This document shows, piece after piece, positions 8,648-17,592 of a stretch of DNA of 51,620 nt. The position numbers were made by a program, and so were the translations under genes. Below the pieces are notes generated by a model. The model was given only the letters and a program-made list of their open reading frames with translations, was not told where the DNA came from and ran no database searches. Source of the stretch: Candidatus Fermentibacterota bacterium (GTDB lineage: Bacteria > Fermentibacterota > Fermentibacteria > Fermentibacterales > Fermentibacteraceae); the NCBI GenBank assembly GCA_012523605.1, contig JAAYTY010000144.1:1-51620 (forward strand), read 5' to 3'. Within the stretch, counting starts at the first letter, position 1. Each line of letters opens with the position of its first letter.

Positions 8648-8672
8648 GGCCCGAAATGAAACCGGAGGCACG

Positions 8673-8951
8673 ATGCCCACCTACGAGTACGAATGCGAAG
8701 GCTGTGGAAGCCGCTTCGAGCGTTTCCAGCAGATGACCGAGGCCCCGCTTACGAAATGCCCTTCCTGCGGAGGCAGCGTCAGGCGCATCATAGGCACCGG
8801 ATCGGGCATCATCTTCAAGGGGGCCGGCTTCTACGCCACCGACTACCGGAAAGGAGCCTGCCCCGAAGGGAAGGGCTCGTGCGAGGCCGCCAGGCCCTCC
8901 GACGACTCCGGAGGACATACCTGCTCCGGGGGATGCTGCCGAGACAAGTAG
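8673..8951 (+). CDS. FmdB-family zinc ribbon protein
   Basis: 92 residues. The N-terminus MPTYEYECEGCG and the later CPSCGGSVRR give the two CxxC pairs of the FmdB/CxxC-CxxC zinc ribbon, followed by IIFKGAGFYATDY, the conserved tail of this family. The C-terminus has extra Cys and His (HTCSGGCC), which is common but variable in the family. FmdB proteins are often called regulators after an early report on a formamidase operon, but their molecular role is unclear. GGAGG precedes the ATG. It appears monocistronic, with its own leader containing operator-like repeats. Confidence 0.9.
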   Translation: MPTYEYECEGCGSRFERFQQMTEAPLTKCPSCGGSVRRIIGTGSGIIFKGAGFYATDYRKGACPEGKGSCEAARPSDDSGGHTCSGGCCRDK

Positions 8952-8974
8952 GGCGGAGAGTCGGTCCGTCCGCC
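8952..8974 (+). terminator. hairpin after the FmdB gene
   Basis: GGCGGA (8952-8957) pairs with TCCGCC (8969-8974) immediately after the stop codon. There is no T-run, so this is a weak candidate for an intrinsic terminator. I see nothing else clear in the remaining 200 bases up to 9172, apart from an isolated TATATT at 9127-9132 that could be a -10 element without a good -35. Confidence 0.35.
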
Positions 8975-9172
8975 GCCGGTTCCCTTCTGCTCCGGCCGTG
9001 AGCTGCCTCTGATCCGCCTCTGACAGGGGAAGGACCACCCCCCGGCATGGTGCGGCGCCGGCCTCAGCCCGTGCCCGGCGCCCTGCGATCCGCGTTATCC
9101 CTGAACCCATCCGCCCCGCGCCGTTCTATATTCACGGCTCAGGCTGGTGACACCCAATCCCGGGGGGACCGG

Positions 9173-10513
9173 TTGAGCCCGAGAGCGCTCGCATGCATCC
9201 TGACAGCACTGGCCGCCGCATCCTTCGGCTGCGGCAGGTCCGCCGAGCCGGGCGGGGTCGTCGAGGTGGTGTTCTGGCACGCCATGGGAGGACCCCTGGG
9301 CGACGTGCTGGAGGACACCCTGATCGCCGAGTTCAACGCGACACATCCCGGCATCCGGGTGATCCCCGTCTCCATGGGGAATTACAGAGCCCTCAGCCAG
9401 AAGATCATGGCCGCCGCCATGGCCGGCGAACCGCCCGCCCTGGCGCAGGCCTACGAGACATGGACGGCACAGCTCATCAGGGGCGGGGCGATCGTGCCCC
9501 TGGATTCCATGATGGATCTGTCCCCCGCCTTCCGCGATTCGATCTGGCCGGACGTGTTCGACGTCTTCAGACGCGACAACACCTTCGGGGGGCGGATATA
9601 CAGCCTTCCCTTCAACAAGAGCGTGCCTCTCGTCTACTACAATGCGGACCTCTTCGACAGCCTGGGACTGTCGCCCGCGGAGACGTGGGAGGAGCAGAGG
9701 GAGCTCCTCGGGAGGCTCTGCCTGGACTCCAACGGGGACGGCGACCTGCTCGACGAGGGCGATCGATGGGGGGCGGGCATCACCGTGAGCGTCTGGACCT
9801 TCGAGTGCCTGCTGGCGCAGGCCGGAGGCAGTCTCCTCTCCGAAGACGGCACGGAGACCGCCTTCGACTCCCCGATGGGAATCGAGGCGCTGTCGTATCT
9901 CGAGTCGCTCCTCCACGAGGACCGATCGGTCTTCCTCGCCAGCGGTTTCGAGCACCAGAGAGCCTTCTCCGAGCGGAGGACCGGGCTGGTCGAAGGATCC
10001 GTGACCTCGCTGGCCTACCTGCTGGAGGACATGGAGAGGAGGGCCGAGAGCGGTCTTCCGACTTTCAGGATCGGAGTCGCGCCCCTGCCGGCGGGCCGCG
10101 AGCACGCGGTCTTCATAGCCGGGACGAACGTCGTCGTCTTCCGCTCCGACGATCCCCGCCGGGTGGCGGCCGCATGGGAATTCGCGACATGGTTCCTGGA
10201 GCCCCGTCAGCAGGCGAGATGGTTCGCCGGGAGCGGATACCTGCCTGCTGTGAGGTCCGCTCTCCGGGAGCCCGAAGCACTCGAGAAGATCGAGAGGCAC
10301 CCCGGGCTCGAGCGCGTTATCGGCCAGCTCGAATACGCGCGGTTCGAGCCCCAGACCACCGCCTGGTACGACGGCAGGGAGTTCCTCTCCGAAGCCGTGG
10401 AGATAGTGCTGTACGGCAGGATGTCGCCGGAGGAGGCCTTGGAGAGGGCCGCCCGGCTGACCGACGAAGAGATGCGTCTGGACGCCCGGTCTGACCGAAT
10501 GGAGGTCGAATGA
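9173..10513 (+). CDS. ABC-type sugar/glycerol-phosphate solute-binding lipoprotein
   Basis: 446 residues from the TTG at 9173, chosen because it follows a G-rich ribosome site and directly gives a signal sequence (SPRALACILTALAAASFGC) with a probable lipid-modified Cys at residue 20. The mature part begins with VVEVVFWHAMGG, the classic N-terminus of family 1 solute-binding proteins such as UgpB, followed by FNATHPGIRV and the hinge-region Trp/Tyr residues that bind sugars. NADLFDSLGLSPAETWEE and the later FATWFLEPRQQARW are also characteristic. These proteins deliver sugars or glycerol-3-phosphate esters to ABC importers. No permease or ATPase gene is nearby, so its partners must be elsewhere. 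It is coupled to the next gene by ATGA. Confidence 0.9.
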   Translation: MSPRALACILTALAAASFGCGRSAEPGGVVEVVFWHAMGGPLGDVLEDTLIAEFNATHPGIRVIPVSMGNYRALSQKIMAAAMAGEPPALAQAYETWTAQLIRGGAIVPLDSMMDLSPAFRDSIWPDVFDVFRRDNTFGGRIYSLPFNKSVPLVYYNADLFDSLGLSPAETWEEQRELLGRLCLDSNGDGDLLDEGDRWGAGITVSVWTFECLLAQAGGSLLSEDGTETAFDSPMGIEALSYLESLLHEDRSVFLASGFEHQRAFSERRTGLVEGSVTSLAYLLEDMERRAESGLPTFRIGVAPLPAGREHAVFIAGTNVVVFRSDDPRRVAAAWEFATWFLEPRQQARWFAGSGYLPAVRSALREPEALEKIERHPGLERVIGQLEYARFEPQTTAWYDGREFLSEAVEIVLYGRMSPEEALERAARLTDEEMRLDARSDRMEVE

Positions 10514-11514
10514 AGCTGCTCCTTCTCGCCCTGCCGCTGGCGGCGGGTCCGGCTCTTGCAGTGACGGTGTCGGAGGCCCGAATGGATGCCGACGGGGACG
10601 GCCTGCCGGACCTCCTCGGGCAGACCGTGACCATAGAGGCCGTGGCCACCTGCGAACCGGACCTGTTCTCCGGGAGCGGCGTCTCCTTCTACGTCCAGGA
10701 CGCTGCGGCCGGCATAAACGTATATGCCTACGACCCGCCGTCCTTCCCCGTGGGGCCGGGCGACCTCCTCCGCATCACCGGCGAGATCGCTCAGTACAAC
10801 GGCCTCACGGAGATAGAACCCTCCTCGCCGGACGACTACGAGTACCTCGGTTCCCCCGGTGTTCCCGAGCCCGTCCAGCTCGCCAGGCACCAGGGAGTCT
10901 CGGAGCCCCTCGAGAGCATGCTCCTCAGGGCCGGAGACCCATCAGGCCCCGTCTGGGTGACTGTGGCGACCACGCCCTCGCAGTCCGGAGGCGGCTTCAA
11001 CTTCAGCGTCTGGAACGGGGAGACCGCCATCGCGGTCAGGGTGAACGGGACCACCGGAATCTCGGTGTCCGGGATCGAGCCGGGGGTGCGGCTCTTCCTC
11101 ACCGGAATCGGCGGCCAGTACGATTCCGAGCCCCCATATACCACCGGCTACCAGCTTCTGCCACGCTACCAGGAGGATCTCGCGTTCTACACCCCGTCCA
11201 TACCGGACTTCTTCCATCTCGACCTGCTGTCGGAATCCCCCTTCTCCCCCTCGTCGGGCGAGGCGATACTCATGGAATACGGGGGAGCGCCGGGGCTCAG
11301 GTTCACCCTGAAGGTGTTCGACAGGGCCGGAAGGGAGGTCGCCCGGCTGGCCAGCTCCAGGGCGGGGGGCGACGTCGTCGAATGGGACGGCAGGGACGAC
11401 AGCGAGGAGATCCTGCCGATTGGACCCTACATCGTCCTTCTCGAGGGGATAGCCCCCGACGGCGGGCGGCTCGTCACGACCGAGACGGTCGTGGTGGCCG
11501 CCGGCCTGGAATGA
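10510..11514 (+). CDS. exported protein with OB-like domain and FlgD-type Ig-like C-terminus
   Basis: 334 residues. A signal peptide (1-17) is followed by RMDADGDGLPD (about 24-34), which resembles a calcium-binding thrombospondin-3 or dockerin loop. Residues about 35-115 (TIEAVATC, FYVQDAAAGINVYA, GDLLRITGEI) look like the OB-fold found in secreted nuclease-associated proteins such as YhcR. The C-terminal 80 residues (LKVFDRAGREVARL, WDGRDDSEEILPIGPY) form a FlgD-like Ig domain, common at the C-termini of exported proteins in FCB-group candidate phyla. A structural or binding role on the cell surface is likely; no catalytic motif is visible. It overlaps the solute-binding gene by ATGA. Confidence 0.72.
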   Translation: MKLLLLALPLAAGPALAVTVSEARMDADGDGLPDLLGQTVTIEAVATCEPDLFSGSGVSFYVQDAAAGINVYAYDPPSFPVGPGDLLRITGEIAQYNGLTEIEPSSPDDYEYLGSPGVPEPVQLARHQGVSEPLESMLLRAGDPSGPVWVTVATTPSQSGGGFNFSVWNGETAIAVRVNGTTGISVSGIEPGVRLFLTGIGGQYDSEPPYTTGYQLLPRYQEDLAFYTPSIPDFFHLDLLSESPFSPSSGEAILMEYGGAPGLRFTLKVFDRAGREVARLASSRAGGDVVEWDGRDDSEEILPIGPYIVLLEGIAPDGGRLVTTETVVVAAGLE

Positions 11515-11524
11515 GGTGGTTCCC

Positions 11525-12343
11525 ATGAAAACGATGCTCTTCGCCGCTTCACTCGTGCTGGCCGCCGCCCCGCCCGCCCTCGCGGCCTTCGAAGAGCTGG
11601 AGCTGGGAGTCGCCGACCAGGCGATGGGCTCGACGGGCGTGATGGGGACTGGAGCTGTCTCGGTGCTTTCGAACCCCGCCTCTCCGGCCGGAAGCGCAGG
11701 CTGGTCGGTGACCGCCTCCAGCCGCCTGCCCTTCTCCATCACCGACCTCGCGACCCACGGTCTGGATGTCTCCATGCCCCTGCGCGGAACCTGGCGGGGC
11801 TCGGCGTCCATCCGGCAGTTCGGCTTCAGCGAGTACTCCGAGCAGATGGTGGCCGTGACCATCTCGGGAATGCTCGGGAGGGAGCTCGCCTTCGGGATCC
11901 AGCCCACCCTCGGAGCCGTGAGCATCGGCGACGGGGTTTCGAGCTACGGCTCGGCGACCGCCCTGTCGCTGAACGCCGGATTCCAGGCGAGGATCTGCGG
12001 GCGATGGAGGATAGGGGCGTCGGTCCGCAACCCGTTCGAGAGCGGCATCGGAGAGAGCGGAGAGCACCTCGAGAGGAGGATCGACGCGGGTGTGGCCTAC
12101 GAGCCCTCCGCCGGCATGGAATCCCGCTTCTCGTTGTCGAGGGACTTCCGCGGAACGAGGGTCCACGCCGGGCAGGCCGTCCCGGTCGGCCCTCTGAGCC
12201 TCATGGCCGGAGTCGGCACATCCCCGGTCACCATCTCCGGCGGGCTGTCGGCCTGCGTGTCCGGGGTGAGGCTGGAGTACGCGGTCCAGTCGCATCCCGA
12301 CCTCCAGCCCACGCACCAGGCCGGGATCACCTATGTCTTCTAG
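11525..12343 (+). CDS. PorV/UPF0164-like outer-membrane protein
   Basis: 272 residues. The ATG at 11525 is preferred over a GTG nine bases earlier, because GAGGTGG then lies five bases upstream. A signal peptide ends at ALA (about residue 19). The mature N-terminus, GVADQAMGSTGVMGTGAVSVLSNPAS, follows the PorV/UPF0164 pattern (an AxxxAMGGA-like strand, then an asn-pro-ala turn). The protein ends in ITYVF, with the terminal Phe typical of barrels inserted by the Bam machinery. PorV-type proteins in Bacteroidetes act in type IX secretion, but many related proteins in other phyla have no known role. It overlaps the next gene by 11 bases. Confidence 0.75.
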   Translation: MKTMLFAASLVLAAAPPALAAFEELELGVADQAMGSTGVMGTGAVSVLSNPASPAGSAGWSVTASSRLPFSITDLATHGLDVSMPLRGTWRGSASIRQFGFSEYSEQMVAVTISGMLGRELAFGIQPTLGAVSIGDGVSSYGSATALSLNAGFQARICGRWRIGASVRNPFESGIGESGEHLERRIDAGVAYEPSAGMESRFSLSRDFRGTRVHAGQAVPVGPLSLMAGVGTSPVTISGGLSACVSGVRLEYAVQSHPDLQPTHQAGITYVF

Positions 12344-14771
12344 CTTCCTGCTCGCGATCCTGGCCGCCGCCGGTCCTTTCGGCAGGGTGGACCTCAACAC
12401 GGCGACCCTGGAGCAGCTCCGCGCACTGGAGGGGATCACCGACGAGCAGGCCGACTCCATCTACTCGCGCGCGCTCTCGACGGGGGGATTCGCGGACATA
12501 TACGAGGTGGCGGAGATACCCGGCATGACTGCATCGAGCCTTGCGTGGCTGAGGGACAACTGCATGGTGTCGCCCCGCGCGGAAGGCTCTCTGAGCCCCG
12601 CGGTGATGGACCTCATGGAAAGGCTCGCGGTCGAGGACGGTCCCGGCGACGCAGCCGTGGACGAATGGGAGAACCTCCTGATCCGCCCGATGCCGGTGAA
12701 CGGCCTGAGGCACTGGGACCTCCGGATGCTCGACAGAGTGAGCATCGTGGACGCCGCCGCCGTCGAGCGGAGACTGCGCGATCTGGGCCCTGTCTCGGGC
12801 GTGGCTTCCCTTCGCGGGAGCGACGGCTTGAGCTACTACGGCTACAGGAATCTCAGGGACTATGTCGCAACCCGCGAGCTGGACCTCTCCAGCACCGACT
12901 TCTTCGGCGGACTGCGCGTGACCGTGGACGGGGGCGCAGGGCGGTCGGAGGGCGAAGGATCGCTGGCTGCGCGCCTGGACGACCTGGGCAGCGCAATCGG
13001 GGACATGGAGTCCGGAGGCAGGGACTATTCGGGCAGTCCCGTCGACAGCGCCGCGCTGTACGAACAGCTCGTTTCGGAGCGCGACGAGCTGGCCGGCGCC
13101 CGAGGCGTGACAGGAAGCGTTCAAAGGCTCCGATTGGGCCTCGGGGACAGGTGGAGAGGGGGCATCAGGCTCTCCCGGGGACGCTGGTCAACCGCCGGGC
13201 ACGGCCTCCTTTCCGGCATGGACATGGGCGTGATAAGCGAGACCTACGACGTCGCGAAGGCTTTCGCCTCCCTGCACCGCCTCGGACCGCTCCACCAGGT
13301 GATACTCGGGAACTACAGGCTCTCCCTCAACCAGGGCCTCCTGGTGGACAACGCCGACGAGCTGATGAGCCGCTCTCTCTACAGGCCCCGGGGTCTGCAT
13401 CCCGACCTCACCTCGACACGGCAGGCCGCGTTCACCGGGGCGGCGTGCGAGGTGCGCAGCGGGCCTCTGGTGGGATACGCCTTCGTCTCGTCGGCCCCCC
13501 GGGACGCCATCATGAACTCCGACGGCACGCCGAACTCGCTCGTGCTCTCCCGCTGGCGCACCTCCGCCATGGCCGGAGCACTGCAGGAGACCGCCGCGGG
13601 AGGCTACGGCTATTTCGACCTGGGCGGCTTCCTTCCCTGCGGGACCTTCGTCGGAGCCGGAGCGCTGACCGTCTCCTGGAGCGACAGCCTGGTCCCCGAC
13701 CCGGAATTCCTGGACATTCCGAACGACGCGGAGGTCTGGAACTGCCCGGAGTACTCCGTCATGCCCCAAGGCGACGCCCTGTCGGCCTGGTCGGTCTCGG
13801 GGCAGACCGTCCTGGGCGGATTCGGCGTCGAGGGGGAGGCCGCGATGCAGGACAACGACGCCATGGCGGCCGTAGGCGGCGCAAGATGGCAGAACGACTG
13901 GTTCTACCTGCTCTGCTCGATAAGGCACTACGACCTGGAATACACAAACCCCTACTGCAGGGGATTCGCGGAGCAGAGCAGATTCGACGATACGGTGTTC
14001 GAGAAGCCCTACTATCTGAACGACCCCTCGGCGGCCGACCTCGCGGACTGGCCGGTTCCGAAGCCCGAGGAGGGGATCTACCTGGAATCCCGCTTCCAGG
14101 TCAGCCGGCAGATTCTGTTTCCCAAGGTCTATCTGGATGTGTGGCGCTCGATCCCCTGGGGCTTCGAGAACTACAGGTTCCAGGGGGAGCTGGAATACAG
14201 GCCCGTGTTCCCCCTCCGGTTCAGGCTGAAGTACAAGCTGCAGGACAAGACGAAGATGCAGGATCTCCTGCCGACAAGCTCGGTGACCCACGAGGCCACG
14301 CTGAGAACCATCGTCCTCCCGGCGGGCGGGGACTACTTCGAAATCGGCGTGCGGGCGGGGCTGGTGGAGCTGACGCCCAACCCTCTCTACACCGACGACA
14401 GGCTGATGAGCGGGGGATTCCTGAGCGCAAGGTGGGAGCACCGCTTCACGCCCGGGTTCTCCGTGCTGGGCGGAACGACGCTCTGGACCACCGACGGGAT
14501 GAGCCAGTGGGAGTTCGAGGACACGGGAATCGACTTCCTGGACGGCAGGGGCACGAAGTTCTACGTGACTGTCAAGGAGCAGATATCCGACAACATCCAG
14601 ATACGCCTCCGGCTGCTGCGCAAGGACACCTTCTTCCCGAGGAACGGGCTCTACAGGCCCGATCCCGAGGACCAGTACTACTACGAGGGCGACCCCGGCA
14701 GCCCCGTGAGGGATTTCGGCGATCACGCGGAGAGCTACGGTATCAACTGCCAGCTCGATCTGCGCTGGTAG
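12333..14771 (+). CDS. helix-hairpin-helix (ComEA-like) domain fused to a large beta-barrel
   Basis: 812 residues. After a short signal peptide, residues about 18-68 form two helix-hairpin-helix motifs (VDLNTATLEQLRALEGI, then FADIYEVAEIPGM), as in the DNA-binding ComEA. A second weaker HhH-like pair follows (IRPMPVNGLRHW, LGPVSGVASLRG). From about residue 190 the sequence is barrel-like, with repeated amphipathic strands, YRLSLNQGLLVDN and a terminal Trp (LDLRW). Similar fusions exist in Bacteroidetes and related phyla, where their role is not established. The obvious hypothesis is DNA binding or uptake at the outer membrane. The ATG overlaps the preceding stop region. Confidence 0.8.
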   Translation: MSSSFLLAILAAAGPFGRVDLNTATLEQLRALEGITDEQADSIYSRALSTGGFADIYEVAEIPGMTASSLAWLRDNCMVSPRAEGSLSPAVMDLMERLAVEDGPGDAAVDEWENLLIRPMPVNGLRHWDLRMLDRVSIVDAAAVERRLRDLGPVSGVASLRGSDGLSYYGYRNLRDYVATRELDLSSTDFFGGLRVTVDGGAGRSEGEGSLAARLDDLGSAIGDMESGGRDYSGSPVDSAALYEQLVSERDELAGARGVTGSVQRLRLGLGDRWRGGIRLSRGRWSTAGHGLLSGMDMGVISETYDVAKAFASLHRLGPLHQVILGNYRLSLNQGLLVDNADELMSRSLYRPRGLHPDLTSTRQAAFTGAACEVRSGPLVGYAFVSSAPRDAIMNSDGTPNSLVLSRWRTSAMAGALQETAAGGYGYFDLGGFLPCGTFVGAGALTVSWSDSLVPDPEFLDIPNDAEVWNCPEYSVMPQGDALSAWSVSGQTVLGGFGVEGEAAMQDNDAMAAVGGARWQNDWFYLLCSIRHYDLEYTNPYCRGFAEQSRFDDTVFEKPYYLNDPSAADLADWPVPKPEEGIYLESRFQVSRQILFPKVYLDVWRSIPWGFENYRFQGELEYRPVFPLRFRLKYKLQDKTKMQDLLPTSSVTHEATLRTIVLPAGGDYFEIGVRAGLVELTPNPLYTDDRLMSGGFLSARWEHRFTPGFSVLGGTTLWTTDGMSQWEFEDTGIDFLDGRGTKFYVTVKEQISDNIQIRLRLLRKDTFFPRNGLYRPDPEDQYYYEGDPGSPVRDFGDHAESYGINCQLDLRW

Positions 14772-14784
14772 AGCGGAGGGTGAC

Positions 14785-15978
14785 ATGACATTGCTCGGCG
14801 GCTTGCTCGCTCTCGCCGCGATGACCGGCGGACTCCCGGAGGACTGTCTCCTGGGCACTCCCGGATTTCCGGTCACCGCACGCTCCCTCGCGATGGGCCG
14901 GGCGGAGTTCATGGATCCCTCGCCCATGGGCGCCCTGGCGAACCCGTCGGCGGCCGTCTCCGCCGGCGTCGGGCTGTCTCTCTGCGCCTCCGCCGGGATG
15001 GACCTGGAGATGGAGAAGAGGACCCGGACCGTCTACGATTCATTCGGGAGTTCCATCGGGGAGGCCGAGCACTCCTTCGACCGTTCGGCCGACCTCTTCC
15101 CGGGAGGCGTGGCCGCTTCGCTGGCCGGTTTCGACGGCATGCCCCGGGGGCTCGGGCTCGCGGCCGGCTGGAGGGCGCGGAACGGCTTCGGCTACGACTG
15201 GGACAGGGAGGTGAGGAGCGAGTACTACGCCCTGCTCGGAAGCGAGGCCCTCTCCATATCCGGCACGGCCGGGGAACTCTGCGCCTCGGCGTCGTTCTCT
15301 CCCCTCGATGCTCTCTCCCTCGGATTGGGGGCGGGCTGGCTCTCGTGCACGCGGGAGGAGACCTGGAGGCAGATCTGGGTGGACGAGAGCATTCCCGACG
15401 TACTCGAGACCCAGGAATCCGACCTCGAGGTCGTGACGGTCCGCGCCGCGTTCACCGCGCGCCCCTCCCGAAGGGTGACGGCTTCTGCGGGAGTCGAGGC
15501 CCCACTCTCGGCCGGATGGTCCGGAGACGCCGACGGCCCGCTCGACCTTCCGCCCCTCGCCCGCGCCGGCTTCCTCTGGATTCCCGGAAACTCCCTCAGG
15601 AGCGTCTTCACCGCGGAATTCTCCTACAGGGCGATGTCCGGTGCGAGATTCGACGGCGCGGACATGGGTCTGCGTGACTCCTGGAGCGCGTCCGCCGGCG
15701 TGGAGAACAGCCTGCCCGGAGGCGGGCCCGAATGCCGCTTCGGCTTCAGATACGACCGCTCCCCCATTGCGCGCTGCCTCGACTGCGTGTCCGTGACCGC
15801 CGGTCTCGGCTTCGACCTCTCCGGATGGACCCTGGATGCCGGAGGCCTTTTCTCCCCGAGGACGTGGGAGCAGGTGGATGTCGGCTCGCTCCCGTCCTTC
15901 TCCGAAGGCGACAGCCTCTCCGTCGAGGAGACGGAGACTGTCCTGCTGCTCTCACTGAGCCGCAGGATCTCGCTGTAG
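14785..15978 (+). CDS. outer-membrane barrel protein, PorV/FadL-like
   Basis: 397 residues with a short hydrophobic leader. TARSLAMGRAEFMDPSPMGALANPSA near residues 31-56 is the same strand-and-NPxA pattern as in the PorV-like protein encoded upstream, so the two may be distant paralogues. The rest alternates Ser/Gly/Arg and hydrophobic residues in predicted beta strands. GAGTGAC precedes the ATG with good spacing. FadL-type proteins move hydrophobic compounds across the outer membrane; PorV-type proteins assist export. I cannot choose between them from sequence alone. The 13-base gap to the HhH-barrel gene suggests one operon. Confidence 0.68.
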   Translation: MTLLGGLLALAAMTGGLPEDCLLGTPGFPVTARSLAMGRAEFMDPSPMGALANPSAAVSAGVGLSLCASAGMDLEMEKRTRTVYDSFGSSIGEAEHSFDRSADLFPGGVAASLAGFDGMPRGLGLAAGWRARNGFGYDWDREVRSEYYALLGSEALSISGTAGELCASASFSPLDALSLGLGAGWLSCTREETWRQIWVDESIPDVLETQESDLEVVTVRAAFTARPSRRVTASAGVEAPLSAGWSGDADGPLDLPPLARAGFLWIPGNSLRSVFTAEFSYRAMSGARFDGADMGLRDSWSASAGVENSLPGGGPECRFGFRYDRSPIARCLDCVSVTAGLGFDLSGWTLDAGGLFSPRTWEQVDVGSLPSFSEGDSLSVEETETVLLLSLSRRISL

Positions 15979-15988
15979 GGCTGGCGTC

Positions 15989-17587
15989 GTGCGGACGGCG
16001 GCGGCGCTCCTCCTGCTCTCGGCTGCTTCGGCGCCTTGCCTCGCGAGGGTTTTCACTCTGGACATACTGCACACGAACGACGTCCATGGAGGGATCGTCT
16101 CCCGCGACGCCACGTTCCTCAACCCGGACTTCCCGCCCGAGATCGGCGGCGCCGCCTGGCTCGCCTCCTATGTGGACTCGGTCAGAAGGGAGGCGGCCGG
16201 AACCGGGGGGTACGTACTCCTCCTCGACGCCGGTGACATCTACCAGGGCACCCCCGTCGGCGGCTACGACCTCGGAGCTTCCGTGGTGCGGTGGATGAAC
16301 TTCGTCGGCTACGATGCCATGACGCTCGGGAACCACGATTTCGACGACGGAGCGGCCAACGCCCTCGCGATCGCCGCGGCCGCGGACTTTCCGGTGCTGT
16401 CCTGCAACTTCGTCGAGGAAGCCACCGGGCTTCCCCCCTGCGGCATCGAGCCCATGACATTCTTCGAATTCGAGGGCGTGAAGATCGCGCTCATCGGACT
16501 CTCGACCTCCGATACGTGGGGGCTGGTGGACCCTGCGCTGCTGGAGGGCTACTCCTTCCTCGACGAGGAGGAGTCCGTCGGAGCGGCGATGGAGGAGGCC
16601 CGCCGCAGCGGCGCCGACATCGTCTTCGTCCTGTCCCACCTGGGTCAACCCTCGGATCCCGGAAGATACGTGGAGTCCGTGAGACAGGCCTGGATCTCGG
16701 GGGAGGAGTTCGACAAGGAGTTCGCCCTCAACAACGCCGAACTCTCCTCGCTCCTGCCGGGAATCGCCCTCATCGTGTCGGGCCACATCCACTACGGCCT
16801 TGCGCGCCCCTGGGTGAACCCCTTCACCGGAACGATCGTGGTGCAGGGCTATGCGAACGGGACGGGTGTGGGGCACATCAGGCTGCTGATAGACTCCGAG
16901 GCCCGCACGGTGACAGGGTACGAACTGCCGCGCGGCGAGGAGATCGTCAACCTCCTCCACGACGAGTTCCAGCCGGACCCCGAGGCTCTGGCGCTGATCG
17001 AGTCCTTCAGGACCGTGGCCGAGGCGGGCATGGACGAGGTGATAGGAGAGGCCCTGGAGGAGATCCCCAGGGGAGGCGCCGAGCATCCGATGGGAAGGCT
17101 GGTCGCCGATGCCGTGCTGGAATGTACGGGGGCCGACGTTGCCCTTGTGAACCGCGGGGGGATCAGGTCGTCCATTCCCAGGGGCTTGATCACGCCGAGG
17201 ATGATCTACGAGGCCATTCCGTTCGAGGAGGACCTCTATCTCGTCGAGGTGACCGGAGCCCAGCTCAGGAGGATTCTGGAGACCGGGATGCAGGGGCGCA
17301 GGCGCGACATGGAGCCGGCTGGATTCACCGCGGTGAGAAACCAGGCTCTGCCGGACATGGCCAAGATCGAATCCCTGATCGTGGGTGGCGAACCGGTCGA
17401 TTCGTCCAGAGCCTACGTCCTCGCCACCACGGGCTATCTAGTCCAGGGCAACGTTGGATACGACGTCATGAGGGAGTTCGAGGCGGTGCCCGCGGGATGC
17501 ACCCTGTTCGACGCGGTGGTCGCGTATGTGAAGGCTCACAGCCCCCTCGAGCCGGACGAGGTTCCCAGAATCCGATGGACGGAGTAG
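15989..17587 (+). CDS. periplasmic 5'-nucleotidase / UshA-like metallophosphoesterase
   Basis: 532 residues with a signal peptide (RTAAALLLLSAASAPCLA). The calcineurin-like catalytic domain carries ILHTNDVHG (about 25-33), LDAGDIYQG (about 76-84), LGNHDFD (about 113-119), LSHLG (about 215) and SGHIHYG (about 266-272), which hold the two metal ions. The C-terminal 5'-nucleotidase domain has NRGGIRSSIPRG, which contacts substrate. Such enzymes hydrolyse nucleotides or UDP-sugars outside the cell to salvage phosphate and nucleosides. The start is the GTG at 15989, 10 bases after the preceding stop; the alternative products (2',3'-cyclic phosphodiesterase, SoxB-like) are less likely without their motifs. 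Confidence 0.9.
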   Translation: MRTAAALLLLSAASAPCLARVFTLDILHTNDVHGGIVSRDATFLNPDFPPEIGGAAWLASYVDSVRREAAGTGGYVLLLDAGDIYQGTPVGGYDLGASVVRWMNFVGYDAMTLGNHDFDDGAANALAIAAAADFPVLSCNFVEEATGLPPCGIEPMTFFEFEGVKIALIGLSTSDTWGLVDPALLEGYSFLDEEESVGAAMEEARRSGADIVFVLSHLGQPSDPGRYVESVRQAWISGEEFDKEFALNNAELSSLLPGIALIVSGHIHYGLARPWVNPFTGTIVVQGYANGTGVGHIRLLIDSEARTVTGYELPRGEEIVNLLHDEFQPDPEALALIESFRTVAEAGMDEVIGEALEEIPRGGAEHPMGRLVADAVLECTGADVALVNRGGIRSSIPRGLITPRMIYEAIPFEEDLYLVEVTGAQLRRILETGMQGRRRDMEPAGFTAVRNQALPDMAKIESLIVGGEPVDSSRAYVLATTGYLVQGNVGYDVMREFEAVPAGCTLFDAVVAYVKAHSPLEPDEVPRIRWTE

Positions 17588-17592
17588 CGGAG

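Noticed and set aside
9101..9132. Promoter for the solute-binding protein gene
   Set aside because: TATATT at 9127 is a fair -10, but the nearest -35-like sequence (CTGAAC) is 20 bases away; not listed as a feature.
16291..17574. Long upstream extension of the flavoprotein frame
   Set aside because: Arg/Gly-rich shadow of the 5'-nucleotidase gene; the flavoprotein's FAD motif starts just after the ATG at 17593.
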